Below the pieces are notes generated by a model, which did no database searches, was not told where the DNA came from, and worked only from the letters and a program-made list of their open reading frames with translations. Shown piece after piece: positions 44,642 through 57,647 of a DNA stretch of 64,000 bases. Made by a program: the position numbers and the translations under genes. Each line of letters starts with the position of its first letter. Positions within the stretch are counted from its first letter, which is position 1. Source of the DNA: Ephemerocybe angulata (taxonomy: Eukaryota; Basidiomycota; Agaricomycetes; Agaricales; Psathyrellaceae); assembly GCA_013368325.1 (NCBI GenBank), contig JAACJK010000163.1, positions 744,001 to 808,000 on the forward strand, in the 5' to 3' direction.

Positions 44642-46793
44642 CTAACTCTGCAAGTACATCTTATAGACCGGGTTGTTGGTCTCGTCCACATAACTATATC
44701 CCAGCTGCTCCAAAAAGTTGAAAAACGCCTCGCCGTCCGTCTCGGGCACTTGGATCCCAGCCAGGACGCGACCGAGATCTAAGCGCGCGCGCGCGCGTCA
44801 AAATCAGAAGCCTTCATCTAAGATAAGATAATCTAAACTTACCGGCACCGTGGTTTCGATAGTGGAAAAGTGAGATGTTCCATTCTTGCTGTAGTCCGAG
44901 CAGGAACTTGCGCAAGGCCCCAGGTCGCTCAGGGAACTCTGTCAGGGAGGTACCGCCGGTGAGTCAGTGATTCATGAATGCTTCTGTGTAAATCGGTCGC
45001 ACCGAATCTGACGACGCGCTCATTTGGAACCTTATGGCACCCCCCGATCATGTACCGTACGTGACTCTTGGCGCACTCATCGTCGCTGATATCGTATCCC
45101 TTCATATCTGCATCCGCAAGGGCGCTAATCACATCCTGGACTTCCGTTGCCCTGTTGCCGGACTCGATCTTGAAAGAGAGAAGGACGTGTGCACGGTCAC
45201 CGCGAACGTTGTACCTGTAGATGAATTCTGTGACCGCACGGGGATGGATAATAGTGTGTAGGGCGACGAAGCTAAGCCGGAAGGAGAGGAATTATTACAC
45301 AGATTTAGAAGATCCGGGAATGTACGTACCTTCCAGGGCGCTCTGGTATATCAACGCTGAGCAAGGCCTCGCGGCCTTCACCTAGCTCTGCACGTTCAGA
45401 CACAAAACGCAAGCGATCGAAGTTCATGTTCGCCCCGCTAATGACGACTACGAACTTTTTCTCGGCGCCAATGAGGTCGTTCTCGACTATGTGTCTCTTC
45501 AATCCAGCGAGGGCAAGTGCTCCTGCTGGCTCCGTGATGGAGCGTGTCTCTACGTAGTCGGGTAGCAAGCGAGCACATATGATAGACAGCGCTGTATATA
45601 CCTTCGAAGATGTCCTTGATAGCGGCACAAATCTCGTCATTGTCCACCTTGACGATATCGTCGAGCAGGGTTTTGCAGATGCGGAAGGGTTCTTCGCCAA
45701 CAATCTTGACGGCCGTGCCGTCGCTGAAGGGACCGACTTCTTTGAGAGTAACGCGCTCTCCTTTCGCAATACTCTGCGCCATAGCGTCGCCATCCACTGT
45801 TTCGACGCCAATGACGCGGGTATTCGGGCTGCCGATACGCTTCACATATTCTGAGATACCTGCAACAAGGCCACCCCCACCGACAGCACCAAAGATGGCT
45901 TCCAGTTTGTCAGATTCTGGAAGCTGCTTGAGGATCTCCATTCCGATGGTTCCTTGCCCAGCAATGACCAAAGGGTCGTCGTAGGGAGGCACGAACGTGA
46001 GCCCGTGTGCAGCAGCTAAACGGGCACATTCCGCCTTCGCCTCATCGAAGTCCACGCCGTGAAGAACGACCTTTGACCCTAACCGTGCAACATTCCGTAC
46101 TTTGATAGTTGGTGTACCTTGGGGCATGACGATGGTGCAGGGGATCCCCAATCGTGCCCCTGAAAGGGCGACTCCTTGAGCATGGTTACCTGGTGATATA
46201 AGATGGGAGTCAGATTGAAAGATTTGGGGAAAGTCAACGAGAAGAGTCAAAGGTTATGCACGATTCAGGTGAGCGACGATCGTCCAAACTCCACCCAAAC
46301 GGATGGATGACTCGAGTTCACGACGGTGCAATTCGGACGAGATGAGTGCTCCTGCGTCGCGAGTAACTGCACTTGGTCGCGTGAAATATAGGAATGAGGT
46401 GCTCGGGGGAGATCAAGAAGTGCCGTCTCTTCGCAGGGCACACGATGCCTTCCAAGAGGACGGACACTAACCGGCACTGCAGGTGACGACGCCTTTCCAC
46501 CGTTCCTCGTCCGATAGGCTCGCCATAAAGTTGTACGCGCCACGGATCTTGAAACTAAAGACCTCCTGGAGATCCTCTCGCTTGAGCCATATCTGATTTC
46601 CAAGCTTTGCGCTTAGGTTTGTTGCAAGGACGAGAGGGGTTTCCTTGAGGATATCGTAAACCTTGGAAGTCAGAATCAATCGCAGATAGTCCGGGGTATT
46701 AGAGGATAGGATATGATGTTTCGGAAGCCTTGGGTATGAGATGGGTTCGGGAGCGTTTGAAGCATATTCTAAAGTCGCCGATGCGGGAGCCAT
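44642..46793 (-). CDS. ILV1: Threonine deaminase (threonine dehydratase, biosynthetic)
   Basis: This PLP enzyme converts threonine to 2-oxobutanoate, the first step of isoleucine synthesis, in mitochondria. Core motifs: '[20 protein letters not shown]', PLP-lysine segment '[20 protein letters not shown]', '[20 protein letters not shown]', '[20 protein letters not shown]', '[20 protein letters not shown]' and the Gly loop '[20 protein letters not shown]'. Two C-terminal ACT-like regulatory domains follow (from '[14 protein letters not shown]' and from 'VPNERVVRF') and the protein ends '[16 protein letters not shown]'. The usual feedback site for isoleucine lies in those domains. A typical cleavable presequence is not obvious at [20 protein letters not shown]. 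One intron is 282 nt, far longer than its neighbours, and another has a (GC)n tract at its acceptor. Confidence 0.94.
44783..44795. repeat. Alternating (GC)n run in an ILV1 intron
   Basis: Thirteen alternating G/C bases lie directly inside the acceptor end of the intron at 44779-44842 on the minus strand, occupying the place of the usual pyrimidine tract. Confidence 0.85.
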
Positions 46794-46979
46794 TGGAGTA
46801 CCGGGAGAAGGATGGGAGGAGGGAGGTAGTCCAAAAATCAGATCCCGGCCCGGCGGACTCGGAGGACTTTCACTCTCGCACGTGACGGGCTTTTATCGGC
46901 GCCTCCTCCCCAGCCCAAGCCTCTTTTCCCACTACCCGCGAGGACCTGTCGTGTACCAACTTCTCCTGCTCCCCCGTGA

Positions 46980-49087
46980 ATGGCTCAGAACTCAGCCATG
47001 GGTCCACCGCAGTCCCCCAAGGAGATACGCCGCTCTGGACGTCGTCAAGGTCCCTCAGGCTCAACCAGCAACTCCAAATCCCCCGACTCCGACCAGCCAC
47101 CAAAGTCCAAGGACACCGCGTCGCGACCGGCGCTGGCCACAAACGCCAGCAGCAGCAGAAGTAAACGCCTCAAGCAGGAGGAACTCGAGGACGCCGACGA
47201 AGAACGCAAAACCAACCCCGCTCCCTCAGTCACCTCCAATGGTTCCACCCATGGCACCGCCCCGAACGGCAAGGCCAAACGCAAAGGCAGGGAGAAGGAC
47301 AAGCAAACACTGGAAGAAGAGCAACTCGAGGAGGATGGGGGTCCAGCGCCAGAAGACGGTGAGCTCGCAGGGGGCGACGATGAGGCTGAGGGCATCACCC
47401 GATGTGTATGTGGTAGCACCGGTAGGCCCCTCCTCCTCCCGCCCAGTCCTTCTGTTCACCAAGGCCACGTAGAAGACGATCCCGATGCTGGAGAGTTCAT
47501 GGTTCAGTGCGAAGGATGCAAGGTTTGGCAACATGGCCCCTGCATGGGCTACATGACAGAGGATCAGGTGGAAGATGAGGACTACTTTTGCGAGCAGTGC
47601 AGGCCTGAGCAGCATGTAGATCTTCTCAAGTGCGTTTCTTCCCCTGCTCTTTCATGGTGTCCCTGACCTGTCTACAGGCGATTGGCCGCCAACAAGAAGG
47701 GGCGCCACGCTCACAGCTCAGGCGCATCGCGTGTCTCGCGCTCCCGGTCCCCATCACAACTCAAACAACAGTCCAAGCGCAGAAACACGATGAATAGTCG
47801 AGACTTTGACGAAAGCTTAAAGGAAATAATGGAGGCTACAGCAGCAGAGGCCGCCGGGAAGGATTCCGCATCCGCCAAGGACGAGCCCTCGGAACACACG
47901 ACGCCGACAACGACGATGGCCAAGCAAACGTCAAGAAAAAGCGAAAGCGTATAGAGGATGAACTGTACGTGTTTATCACTGTATGTATGCCCCGTGTTCT
48001 CCTTCTCACTATCTGGTGCAGACCATCAAAGAAGCGGACGCGGTCAGCATCGACAGCATCCGAGAGACAGGGATCAGCGCTACCTAGGGACGACACTCCA
48101 GTGAGCGCATCCACCAAGCCAGTCTCACAAGCGCCAGCTGCTGCCAAAGGAACGGCGCGCAACAAACGAGGAGGCAGGAAAACAACTGTTCCTGATAGTG
48201 CCCCTCCAGTGGAGGGCGAGGTTGAAGGTGCGTCCTCAACACCTGATCCACGAGTTGTACTGACGACATTCTCAGCTACATCGTCTTCGACGACTGTCAT
48301 ACCCCTCAACAAGCGACAAGCCAGTAATAAGGGCAAGAGCACTGCTGTCAAGCGCCCACCATTATCCACTGCAATTTCACATAACGGGAGCGGCGCCAAT
48401 CAGGAACACACCGCCAGCCGAGCAAGGAACCCTGCAGGCGTTAACCAGCACACTGCCGCAAACGCAGACGCCAGGGCATATCGAAATTCCCATGCCTACG
48501 CTGTTTCACAGCAGCCTCTCTTCACCTCGTGGGGCCTCCCTGATTATCTCTCCCATCTCGAGCCCATGCTCCCGACCGAATTCCCTCAACCCTTGGAAGT
48601 CCGCAGCACATCGAACAGCGCTCCTGGAACGCGTGGAGAGAGCTCGGAACTGACGATGGAACGTGGCGTGAAAGTCAAATGGCCCGGCAAACGGATGAGC
48701 GTTGGGGACATGAACAAGCGTGTTCGTGCGCTTGTAGAGTGGGTTGGCCGGGAACAGGCCAATGCTTTAGACCGAGAACGTAGAAAAGAAGCACTGTCCA
48801 GGAAGCTCAACGGCACACCTCCGCCTCAGCCGCCACCGGGCACTACCGACAACGATGGGGATGTCGTCATGGGCGTCGACGCACCTTCGTCCTCTCGACC
48901 CGAAGAGTCGTCAATACCTACAGAGAGTGTGGCGACCTCATCGACACCGAGAGAGAAGGAGTCCTCGACGATGCGGCTCATGGAGGAGCTGATGGAGGAG
49001 TTGATTAGCTTCCAGGAACGATTTGGGCCTGGCGCTAAAGCGAGAGAACGCGAGCAGCGACGGCAGGGCGCTGCTTCCTATTCATGA
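46980..49087 (+). CDS. CTI6: PHD-finger protein, Cti6-like Rpd3L complex subunit
   Basis: This is a predicted chromatin reader of the Rpd3L histone-deacetylase complex. After a Ser/Lys-rich, acidic N-terminus, a PHD zinc finger is formed by 'GITRCVCGST' spliced to 'EDDPDAGEFMVQCEGCKVWQ', then HGPCMGYM and 'DYFCEQCRPEQHVDLLK'. This is the C4-H-C3 spacing with the 'EDD...AGEFMVQC' pattern typical of Cti6/Cfp1-like H3K4me3 readers. The C-terminus has a conserved basic block 'KWPGKRMSVGDMNKRVRALV' followed by EWVGREQ and ends in a charged coiled segment (RLMEELMEELISFQERFG). At least three short introns are present. It shares a 186-bp divergent promoter with ILV1. The assignment to Cti6 rests on PHD type and C-terminal block. 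Confidence 0.8.
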
Positions 49088-49297
49088 CTGGGTTGGCTTT
49101 CGTTTGCATTGGATACCTTTGGACTCTTGGACCGGTTCTTGTTTTATTGCCTTTATATTCCTCGATGTACATAATTTAATTAGCGCGGTTCGGTTCCTGT
49201 ACAAGATCATGACGTCTGCATCAGTTATCCAGCGCAGCGAGAACCAAACACGCAACTTGTTCCTCCGGCCACCATCATCCGCGTTCGCAGACGGACA

Positions 49298-52200
49298 ATG
49301 TCCAACGGCGTACAACACGGACTCCCCATCTCCCACAACGAATGGGAGGATGCCGTTTCGCCCCCTATCGACGAAGACTCCGCGCAAGGTCTCCATTTCT
49401 CGGACAGCGACGAGGAAGAGGGCGATGATGTAGACCAGCCGGACGCGCATACCGCTGGGGACTATTCCCATTATTCACAGCAAATGTCAGAGCTTTTCGA
49501 GGACGAAACCAACGAAAGTGAAGACGACGGCGATACGTCCAATATCCTCGACAGCGTTCTGGAAAGCGACGAGGAGGGCGAGGAGGAGGAAGAGTTCGTG
49601 TATACGGGGTTGGACTCCTCCGACGGTCCAGTGCCCTACCGAGATCAACTACGTGACGTGCTGGGTCAAGAGCACGAGGAAGAGTCTGTAGGAGATCCCC
49701 ACGAAGCTGAGAAGTCTCTACTCCTAGACGCCGACGTGAAGCCCGCTATACTGCTTGAGGACGAGCCCCTTGTAAGTCCTCGCAAGCGCCCGAATTGCAC
49801 ACCTCTGATACCGCATGCAGGAAGAGCCAGAAATCCAGGAAGAAGTTCTCTCTGAGTTTTCCCCTTCCCTATCTTCTCCTGGCCCCTTGACGCCACCGTC
49901 AAGAATAGGCTCCCCCGCAGCGCTACTAGCATCTCCGCGTCTCGCAAGGCCCTTCCTCCATCCCAATGTCTCTCGACTGCGCTCGAATGCACCCCAATCT
50001 CCGTCAGGCCTATCAAAGAACGAGAGCATTGCATCGTCTCATTCACACCTGTTCGAAGGCGCGTCGCCATCCCCTTCGCACTTCTCGTCAATATCCCGCT
50101 CTTCGTCATTATCCAACCTCCGAGCGGCTTCATCGAATGGCGGTCCTTCGCCAACTGCCCCAAGCGAAGTCTTTCGGTGGTCCGAATTGCAGCTTGTCAC
50201 GAAGGAATTGTATTCCAAAGGCCCACAGAAAGCGATGCATGTGCTAGGAACCTCAGACCTAGGATCGCCGACTGTCCTAGCAGCCAATGGTCTGATTTGT
50301 GTTGGCTTGACCGACGGGCGGATATGCGTTTATGATTTCAAACAGACATTAAAAGCGATCTGCGGCTCTGAAGCAAAAGGTGCGTAATGTCGCCACGCAT
50401 TCAAAATATAGACTTAGACCATCTCCAGCGTCAATACTGGGACCGGTCACCGCTCTTGCGCTATCTCATGACCACACATGTGTCGCCTCGGGCCACGCAA
50501 CGGGCTACATACAGCTATTCGACCTGAAGAGGCCTCAAGCTCCTATTCGTTCCGTACCACCAACAACCCTTGGGGTGGTCGCAACTGGTCGGAAAGAAGG
50601 GCATATCCAGGGATCCCGAATAGTCAGCATCGGATTCATTGCAGGAAGGCATACGGCACTTGTCTCTGCGGATGAGAACGGCCTCGCGTTTTACCACTCT
50701 CTAGGAAAGATGTTGTTCGTCGAAGCCTCAGACATCCTTCGCATCCTGGGCCAATACCCTGAAATCCCACCGGTCGCCTCACCGAAGTCTGCCCCTCCTC
50801 CCCCTCCTACACAGAAGCGCAAAGTTCGATATACTGTCTTATCAATGGCACCTTTGCCTTTGGGACCCGCCCCTCATCCCACGGATGCTTACGACGTGGT
50901 GGCCTTGCTTACCCCGACGAAGCTGGTTGTAGTCGGGCTTCGTCCTACGCCGAAAACATGGTTCAAGTGTCCTCGACAGCCGGATGAAGGCCACCTTCCC
51001 CGTTCGCAGATGAAGGGAACGATGGCTTGGTTTCCAAGTGTGCCGGACTCCCATGCTGACCACCCTGCCCCTTTGCAAAACGGGACCACCCATCAAACGG
51101 AGAACATCGCCGACGCCAGGGATCCAATATTAGCCTATACCTGGGGCAACTCCCTGAGACTTGTCAAGGTCGGCGAGTCGAAGTTCAAACAGCGCGTACG
51201 GAGTACGAAGACTGGAAGGATGAATGAGGTCGACATCGGCGCGATTGTATTCGAAGAAGCAGGGATATGGTCTGCTGATGAGACTATACTGGCTTTACAA
51301 TGGCTGAACGCAAATGTGGGTTCATTTTTGAACCATGGATTTGAAATACACTTTCTGACTCATATTTCCAGCAACTCACTATCATCACTGGAAACAGTAT
51401 AGGCGTCTTCGACATCTCAATTTCGAAGCTAGTTGAGAAGACAGCGTTCGATGGCCTTTCGCTTGTCTCTCCTACGCTCAACATGACGACCAACGCATCG
51501 ATCACCTATGCAAGCTCAGTTTCCGACGTCGCTCACAGTCTTCGCGTCTACAAAGGCAAGATGTTTTTACTGGTGAGTTACCGCAATCACAGAGAAGATG
51601 TCCCGCTAATACGCTCTGTAGGGTCGCGAACGGCTTTCTGTGGGTACCCTCCTTACCTGGGCAGATCGGATATTGGGGCTTGTCGAAGCCGGCGATTTCC
51701 TAGGCGCAATCGAATTGTGCAGAACATACTACACAGACCAAGCGCCTGGAAACCGAAACGGCCTCCCTGAAGAGCCATCTCGTCGCAAAGAAGTCATCGG
51801 TGACAAGCTCAGGAGCCTAATGGACGCCTCAGTTCGATATGCCTTCGCCAAGGAGCGGCTCACTGATGAGACACACGTTACACCGGACCACCGTGGTGTG
51901 GATCTTACTTCCTTGTTCGAAGGCCTCGTCACCACCTGCTGTCGCGCCTGCATCGTGCTTGACGACTTTGACTTTTTGTTTGAAGACCTATTCCAATGCT
52001 ACGACGACAATTGCATCGCGCCCATCTACCTTCGGCAACTGGAGCCTTTCATCCTCGATAGCTCCATCCAACATGTTCCTCCCCGCATTACGCAGCGGCT
52101 CGTCGCCCTTCATGAAGCTGATGGACAACCAGAATATGTCGAGCGCCTGATTTGGCACATGGACCCAGCATGTTTGGATCTCAACCAGACCATCCTGTTG

Positions 52201-54297
52201 TGTCAGAAATTCCACCTCTACGACGCACTCATCTACATATATACCAGAGCACTGCAAGACTACGTCGCCCCAGTCGTCGAATTGCTTGGGCTCATCCGAC
52301 AAGTTCAACAGTATCGCCATAAAGTAGCAAATGCACCAGAAGGGAACTTCGACTCTTTCGAGGGGAGCGACATTCCTGTGGAATCCCTGTTGCTTAACGC
52401 GTACAAGATCTACCCCTACCTGTCCAACGTACTCTCCGGCCTCTCCTACCCGAGTGAAGAACCCCTCCCCGAAGACGAAGCTTTCCGAGCCAAGAGGTCT
52501 CTGTATAAGTTCCTCTTTTTCGGTCGGTCCAGCATTTGGCCAGAAGGAGGGAAACTGGTCTTGACAGCCGATGAAGAAGGCGGATTGGAACCCACTTACC
52601 CTTACGCACGCCAACTCCTTCGGTTCGACGCCGAGTCTTTCCTACATTCCCTCGACATCGCGTTTGAAGACGCATACTTGAATGATGAATCCCAAAACGT
52701 CAATCGCCTGATCATCGTTCGCATCCTCCTCGAAATATTGTCTGACGGCCAAATATCATCGGAGGACGTCACCCTCGTCAATATCTTCGTCGCCCGAAAC
52801 GTTCCCAAATACCCCCAATTCCTCCAAATCGCCCCCACTGTTCTCCATAACATCCTCACCGGCCTCGCCGAAGACCCCGATTTCCGGACGCGCGAAGATC
52901 GGCAGCTCGCTGCCGAGTATCTTCTTTCCGTTTACAACCCTCACGACATTGGCACGGTCACTTCGTTGTTCGAGGACGCTGGGTTTTACCGTATACTTCG
53001 GACGTGGTACAGACACGATCGCCGCTGGGCGCTGCTACTCTGCACCTACGTTAATGACCAACAACTCGTTCCAAATACCCTTTTCGAAAACATTCACAGC
53101 GTCCTGAAACTCGCTGAGCGCCACAACAAGGGCTCCTTGCCAAGCGACGTCGCTGAAACCCTTGCAGATTCTCTTCCACAACTCCTGAATACAAGCATAC
53201 GGAACACGGCGATCATCGTCGACATCCATTGCCCTTCGCTTCACCAGGCCGCTCTCTCCATTCTGCATACCGAATTCCAGGACAAGGATCACCCTTCATA
53301 CGTCTACCTTCGCCAACTACTCGCGCCACCGTCCAATGAAGATGAGGAAGTCATCCTGCCACAACGGCCACCAACGACAACCGACATTCCGGCTTCCATG
53401 CGGGAAGAGTTTGTTGACCTCCAATCACGATTACACCCAGAGAGTCTCGTCGACGTCCTCAAGGAGATGGATCGCGACTCCCTTCAGTGGCAACAAGTCA
53501 TCGATATTTGTGAACGGAATGAAGCATGGGATACAGTCGTCTGGGCGTTAAATTGGCAACACGAGCCACAAGCTGCCCTCAAGAAAGCCGAGACTTACTA
53601 CAAGCAACTCACGCGGCGTATCATCCATTCCCTTGAAGAAGGGTCACCAATCAACCGCGAGATAGGCCTTCTCAATGCCTTGGGCCTGACCGGGCGTGAT
53701 ATCTGTTTGGAGCGATCGCAAGGTCTGCTGGCGGCAGAAGTCCCACTCGAGGATCTGTGGTTCTCTCTCTTGAGCAGCCAAATCCACGGCGTGCAGACTA
53801 TCTCGGCTACAGGGGGCGACGCGGAACGCCTCGCTGACATCCTTGCCACCCTCCGATCCTCGGTCCAGACGACCTTCACCTCGCTGGTCTCGATCACGTC
53901 CACTCAAGCTGTCTCATTCCCTCGGCTGTTCAAACGCCTCGTCAACTCTACGCCGACCGCTACAGGGACCCAGTACACCGAGTTCCGCCTCATTCTGGGC
54001 GGAATGCTGGAATCTTACCATTCCGACGAAGACATGCTCGTCATCAGCAAACACCTCGTTGACCGCGATCTTTTCGAGACCATTTCGCATCTGACGGCAG
54101 AGAAGAGCCGAGGATGGTCCCCTGCGGCTGCGCGGTGCAGTGTTTGTAGGAAGCCTATCATACAACCTGTTCCTCGTGCATCCAAACCACTCTCAGGATC
54201 ATCCTCTCCTTCGCATCTTACTTTACCTCATATCGTTGTCTCAAGGACTGGGATTATCTCGCATAGCGCTTGTTTGTCGATACCCGAGGACCAGTGA
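49298..54297 (+). CDS. VPS8: CORVET complex subunit Vps8
   Basis: Vps8 is the Rab5-binding subunit of the CORVET tether for endosome fusion. An acidic and Ser-rich N-terminal region of about 260 aa precedes a beta-propeller with 'LVTKELYSKGPQKAMHVLG', 'TALALSHDHTCVASGHATGY', 'IVSIGFIAGRHTALVSADEN' and 'GLAFYHSLGKMLFVEASDIL'. A long alpha-solenoid follows, starting near 'GTLLTWADRILGLVEAGDFL' and containing 'ITQRLVALHEADGQPEYVER' and 'YDALIYIYTRALQDYVAPVV'. The C-terminus has the first part of a RING-like motif (CSVCRKP) and a later 'SHSAC', but no final CxxC. Four short introns lie in the first half; the last 2.65 kb is one exon. The length is about 1,590 aa. Confidence 0.92.
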
Positions 54298-54389
54298 TCG
54301 TAGCTCACACCCTTCATTTTCAGTAGAAATAGATCAGGCTTGATTCTAATACCATAGCCAAAAAGATACCATCGAACTAGGCACGCTGA

Positions 54390-57300
54390 TTACTCTGTGT
54401 CATTGGCGTACACAACTTCCTTGAGGGCCTTGAAGTGTGAGTTGTGCTCAACATCGACCCCCAGTCCGCGAGCATCCTTCCCAAACGCTTCCACGTCAAG
54501 GATCATCTGGGCTCTAATCCGTTCTTCATCCTTGTTCTCGTCGTTCGCGTTGGACGATCCCCCGAAGAGAGAGAAGGCTGGTTTCTTGCCCTTCTTTAAT
54601 CGCTTGAGTGACTCTTCAGTCTTCTTCATTCCAGACAGGTAGTTGATATATCTAAGTCTGCAGTTAGAAGGAATAAAATAACATGGAGGAGGGATAGCAT
54701 ACTTGGTTGTCACCGCGTTGAAGACGTCCGTTGAGAAATCACTGAGGAACCGTTTTTTCAACTGGGCACCTGATCCATCCCCAGCCCCAATCCCAAAATA
54801 CTGCTTGAGAGGACGGAGCACCCCAGCCACAAAATGACTTGCTTCGCTAGGCATGCGCTTGCTGGACATGGCACGCAGCTGGGCAGGTATACTTTTCACG
54901 GGGACCAGGGCATCGGAGCACCTCCGTGTCAAGATAGCGATAATCCAAGTTGAGAGTGCCGGGATCGTGTCGGTTAGTCTCGCCAGAGCAGCGTCCAGTG
55001 CATCTGGAGAGGCGTTGTTTAGCTATCGAGGGATTGAAGGTCAAGAACGGACGCACCTTTGGGCCGAGTATCTTCTGATTCACCGCCGTCAGGAAGGATG
55101 AGACTTATCTCTTGGTCCCAGAGGGTGTGGACGGCAGAGTCCATGGCCAAAACGTCGACGATGGCCGCTGAGTATTGACGCAGAAGGGTGTCATCCGCAA
55201 CCGAGTTGTCTGGCGAAGCATCCGCACCACCTGATACGGGGGTGCCAGGGCGCCCTAACGAGCTAGTCGCTGCGTTCTTTCGTGAATATTAGAAACGGCC
55301 CAAAGATAGTGTCCCAGAGATTTCATTTCATACCTTCTGATCTGCCGTTCGAGAATCGATGACGTCCAAACATGATGAAAGCCATGTCCTATACCGACTC
55401 AGGATCTGTGGAGATTTTAGCAAGATAATTTCAAGTGGTGGAACAGATACGCACCTGAAGCGTGAGTTTCCAGAAACGTGGGCACAGCTCTGGGATGAAG
55501 ACCTGAGAGCTCCAGCAGGCCGAGATCGCTATCCAAACAGCTGAAGCCTGATGGGTGGTAAATGGTTGGATATCTATAACTTTCAATAAGGCAGGTATCC
55601 ACGAAATGGAACGCGAGAACAGACCTTTGGAATGTGATACTTCCAATTTAGATCTTGCCAGTGACTCTTCTAGTTTGCCAACAATCTCCTTCCATCTGAG
55701 CTGGAAGTATACTGGTAGCTGCCATCGCTTTTCAAAGATGCTATACGACTCGTGAGACCTAAATGATGTTACTGCCTGGAGAGAAGGAGCCAAGAGCTCA
55801 AGGGATCTGATGAATGCTTGAGTTGTCTCATAATGCTTCAGATCGATGAGCTGAGTCTGACGTTGTAAGGGAAGGAGAAGGTGCACACCTTTCGGAACTC
55901 GTCCGGTCTCCCCGCAGCAAAAACGATTCCACCAATTTCATCCTGAATTGCTCTGGAGAGCTCTTCCCAGACTACGTTCCCCAAAATCGAGAAGCCTTTC
56001 TCGTTCACCGAGGGCGAGTAAGGGTCTTGTTTATCAACGGATTCCTTCCCGACAATTGGATTGTTAGACTTGTTGCGGATGTTGTCGGTTGCCTCCATGA
56101 TGTAGTAGACGTCGCGTTCAACAAAACGGAGTACCTGGTTATACAGGCGAGCCAGACTATCGTTAGTGTCGTCCAATAGGTAGGGCTGATGCTTCTTGGA
56201 GCCTCCAAGGGAAGGGAAAGCCGCATTCTGCTTTGGAATGAAGGCAGTAAATGGAGTGTAGGGAGTCTGTGGTCCAGCGAAGGTTGCAGATAACAGAGGT
56301 TCAGGAATGTTAGGGTGGAAAGGGGTATGAGGGACGATTGGTGAATGGGGCGCTCCGAGGGCACCTGGATAGATTGTCTGATATTGATACATTTGTGTTC
56401 TCCAAATACGTGTGATGAAGAGGCGTTACCTTTTTCACGAATTTCCGAACCACCAGTCTCCGTATTATGTCCTCTGCGTCACGCCAGAGGCCGAGCAGAT
56501 CGTAAGTCCGTAGGCATTCGGTCAAGTCGGCGACCCATTTGGTCCTCTCCAGCTCTGTGGTGCGATTCTCGGATTTGCCTTCAGTCAGGTGTGTGAGGGT
56601 TGATGTTAGAAGGCTGTCGAGATCGGATGAGAGCGTGGATTGGATTCTGTCGACCCTCTAAGCGCCTATCAGCAAGCAGTGTAGAGGCCCTGTTCAAACT
56701 AGAACGCACCCATTGCACTCCGTTTACGAAGACACAGTTTTCATCTCTGGCCTTGGAGACGTGATATAGTAGCTGGGTATATTCCGTTGCAACGCGTGCC
56801 AGATGTTTTGCTCGATTGGTAGGTAATCTGCAGAGCATTAGAGAACTACCTTGGAAGGCGACTAGCTGAACTCACTTCTCATCAGGAGTTTCATCCGTAG
56901 GTGGCCCTAATTTCTGCAAACTGAGCTCAAACGAGTCCGTCGGGTCTTCCTCTGGGGTACCTATTGCCAGTAGCTTCTCTAGTCTAGTGATAGAATCGGA
57001 TATCTTGAGAAGCAGTTGAAGTAGCGCCTGAATAGGCGATGAATATTCGGACGAAGGTACTATAGGAAGTGAAACGCGCCTTTTCTTCTCGTAGTCTCGC
57101 GCGTTTCTTCAGTTTCTCCTGGATATTGTTCTGAATGGCGCTGAGCTCCGCTTTGGATTCCTGCAAGAAGTGCCAGTAAGCATGGCCCTAGGCTCGTGTC
57201 TATCATGCGCACCAGTATCCGACCACGTATCCCGTCCAAAGGTCGCTTCAACTGATCCAGTCGACTCCCCTCGTCTCTAAGGTCAGTACTGAGACTAATA

Positions 57301-57647
57301 AATGCCTCGTAATCGTCGTTGATAAGTTTGACGAGCTCCTCCTTCAGGGCTGCCAGGTATTCCCGTAGCTCGGCGCGTAGGTCTGGTAGGGACGTATAGG
57401 ACCGGGATAGAAGGAATTTCTCCACATCGAAGTCTGCGATGTTCAAGTATGGGTTGTCGTGAGAGAGGGGAACGTAGGCGGGGAGGTTGGGGAAGTCGCC
57501 GTCATCGTCGTTGTCGTCTGAAGTGTGGTCTCCGTTCGCAAGCCCTGCTGACCTTGACTTCTCTCGGAGTTCGAGTTCTTCCGCAAGTCGTTCTAGTTCG
57601 TATGGGTCTGGCACTTCACTTCTTCGTTGGGCAGAGAGCGAGTCCAT
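54390..57647 (-). CDS. COG2: Conserved oligomeric Golgi complex subunit 2
   Basis: COG2 is a subunit of the COG tether for retrograde intra-Golgi traffic. The N-terminus carries the COG2 signature: 'PYLNIADFDVEKFLLSRSYT' followed by 'SLPDLRAELREYLAALKEEL', 'VKLINDDYEAFISLSTDLRD' and 'LDQLKRPLDGIRGRI', predicted coiled coil as in yeast and human COG2. The C-terminal COG2 domain (DUF3510-type) includes 'VAGVLRPLKQYFG', 'QLKKRFLSDFSTDVFNAVTT' and 'KYAIPPPCYFIPSN', ending 'HFKALKEVVYANDTE'. More than ten short introns interrupt the gene. It converges with VPS8 with only 92 bp between stop codons and diverges from the hemerythrin-like gene. Confidence 0.9.

Noticed and set aside
40805..46793. Terpene biosynthetic gene cluster around the HAD-terpene cyclase
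   Set aside because: Neighbours are complex I subunit NDUFB3 and ILV1; no P450, oxidoreductase, transferase or transporter gene lies nearby in the window.
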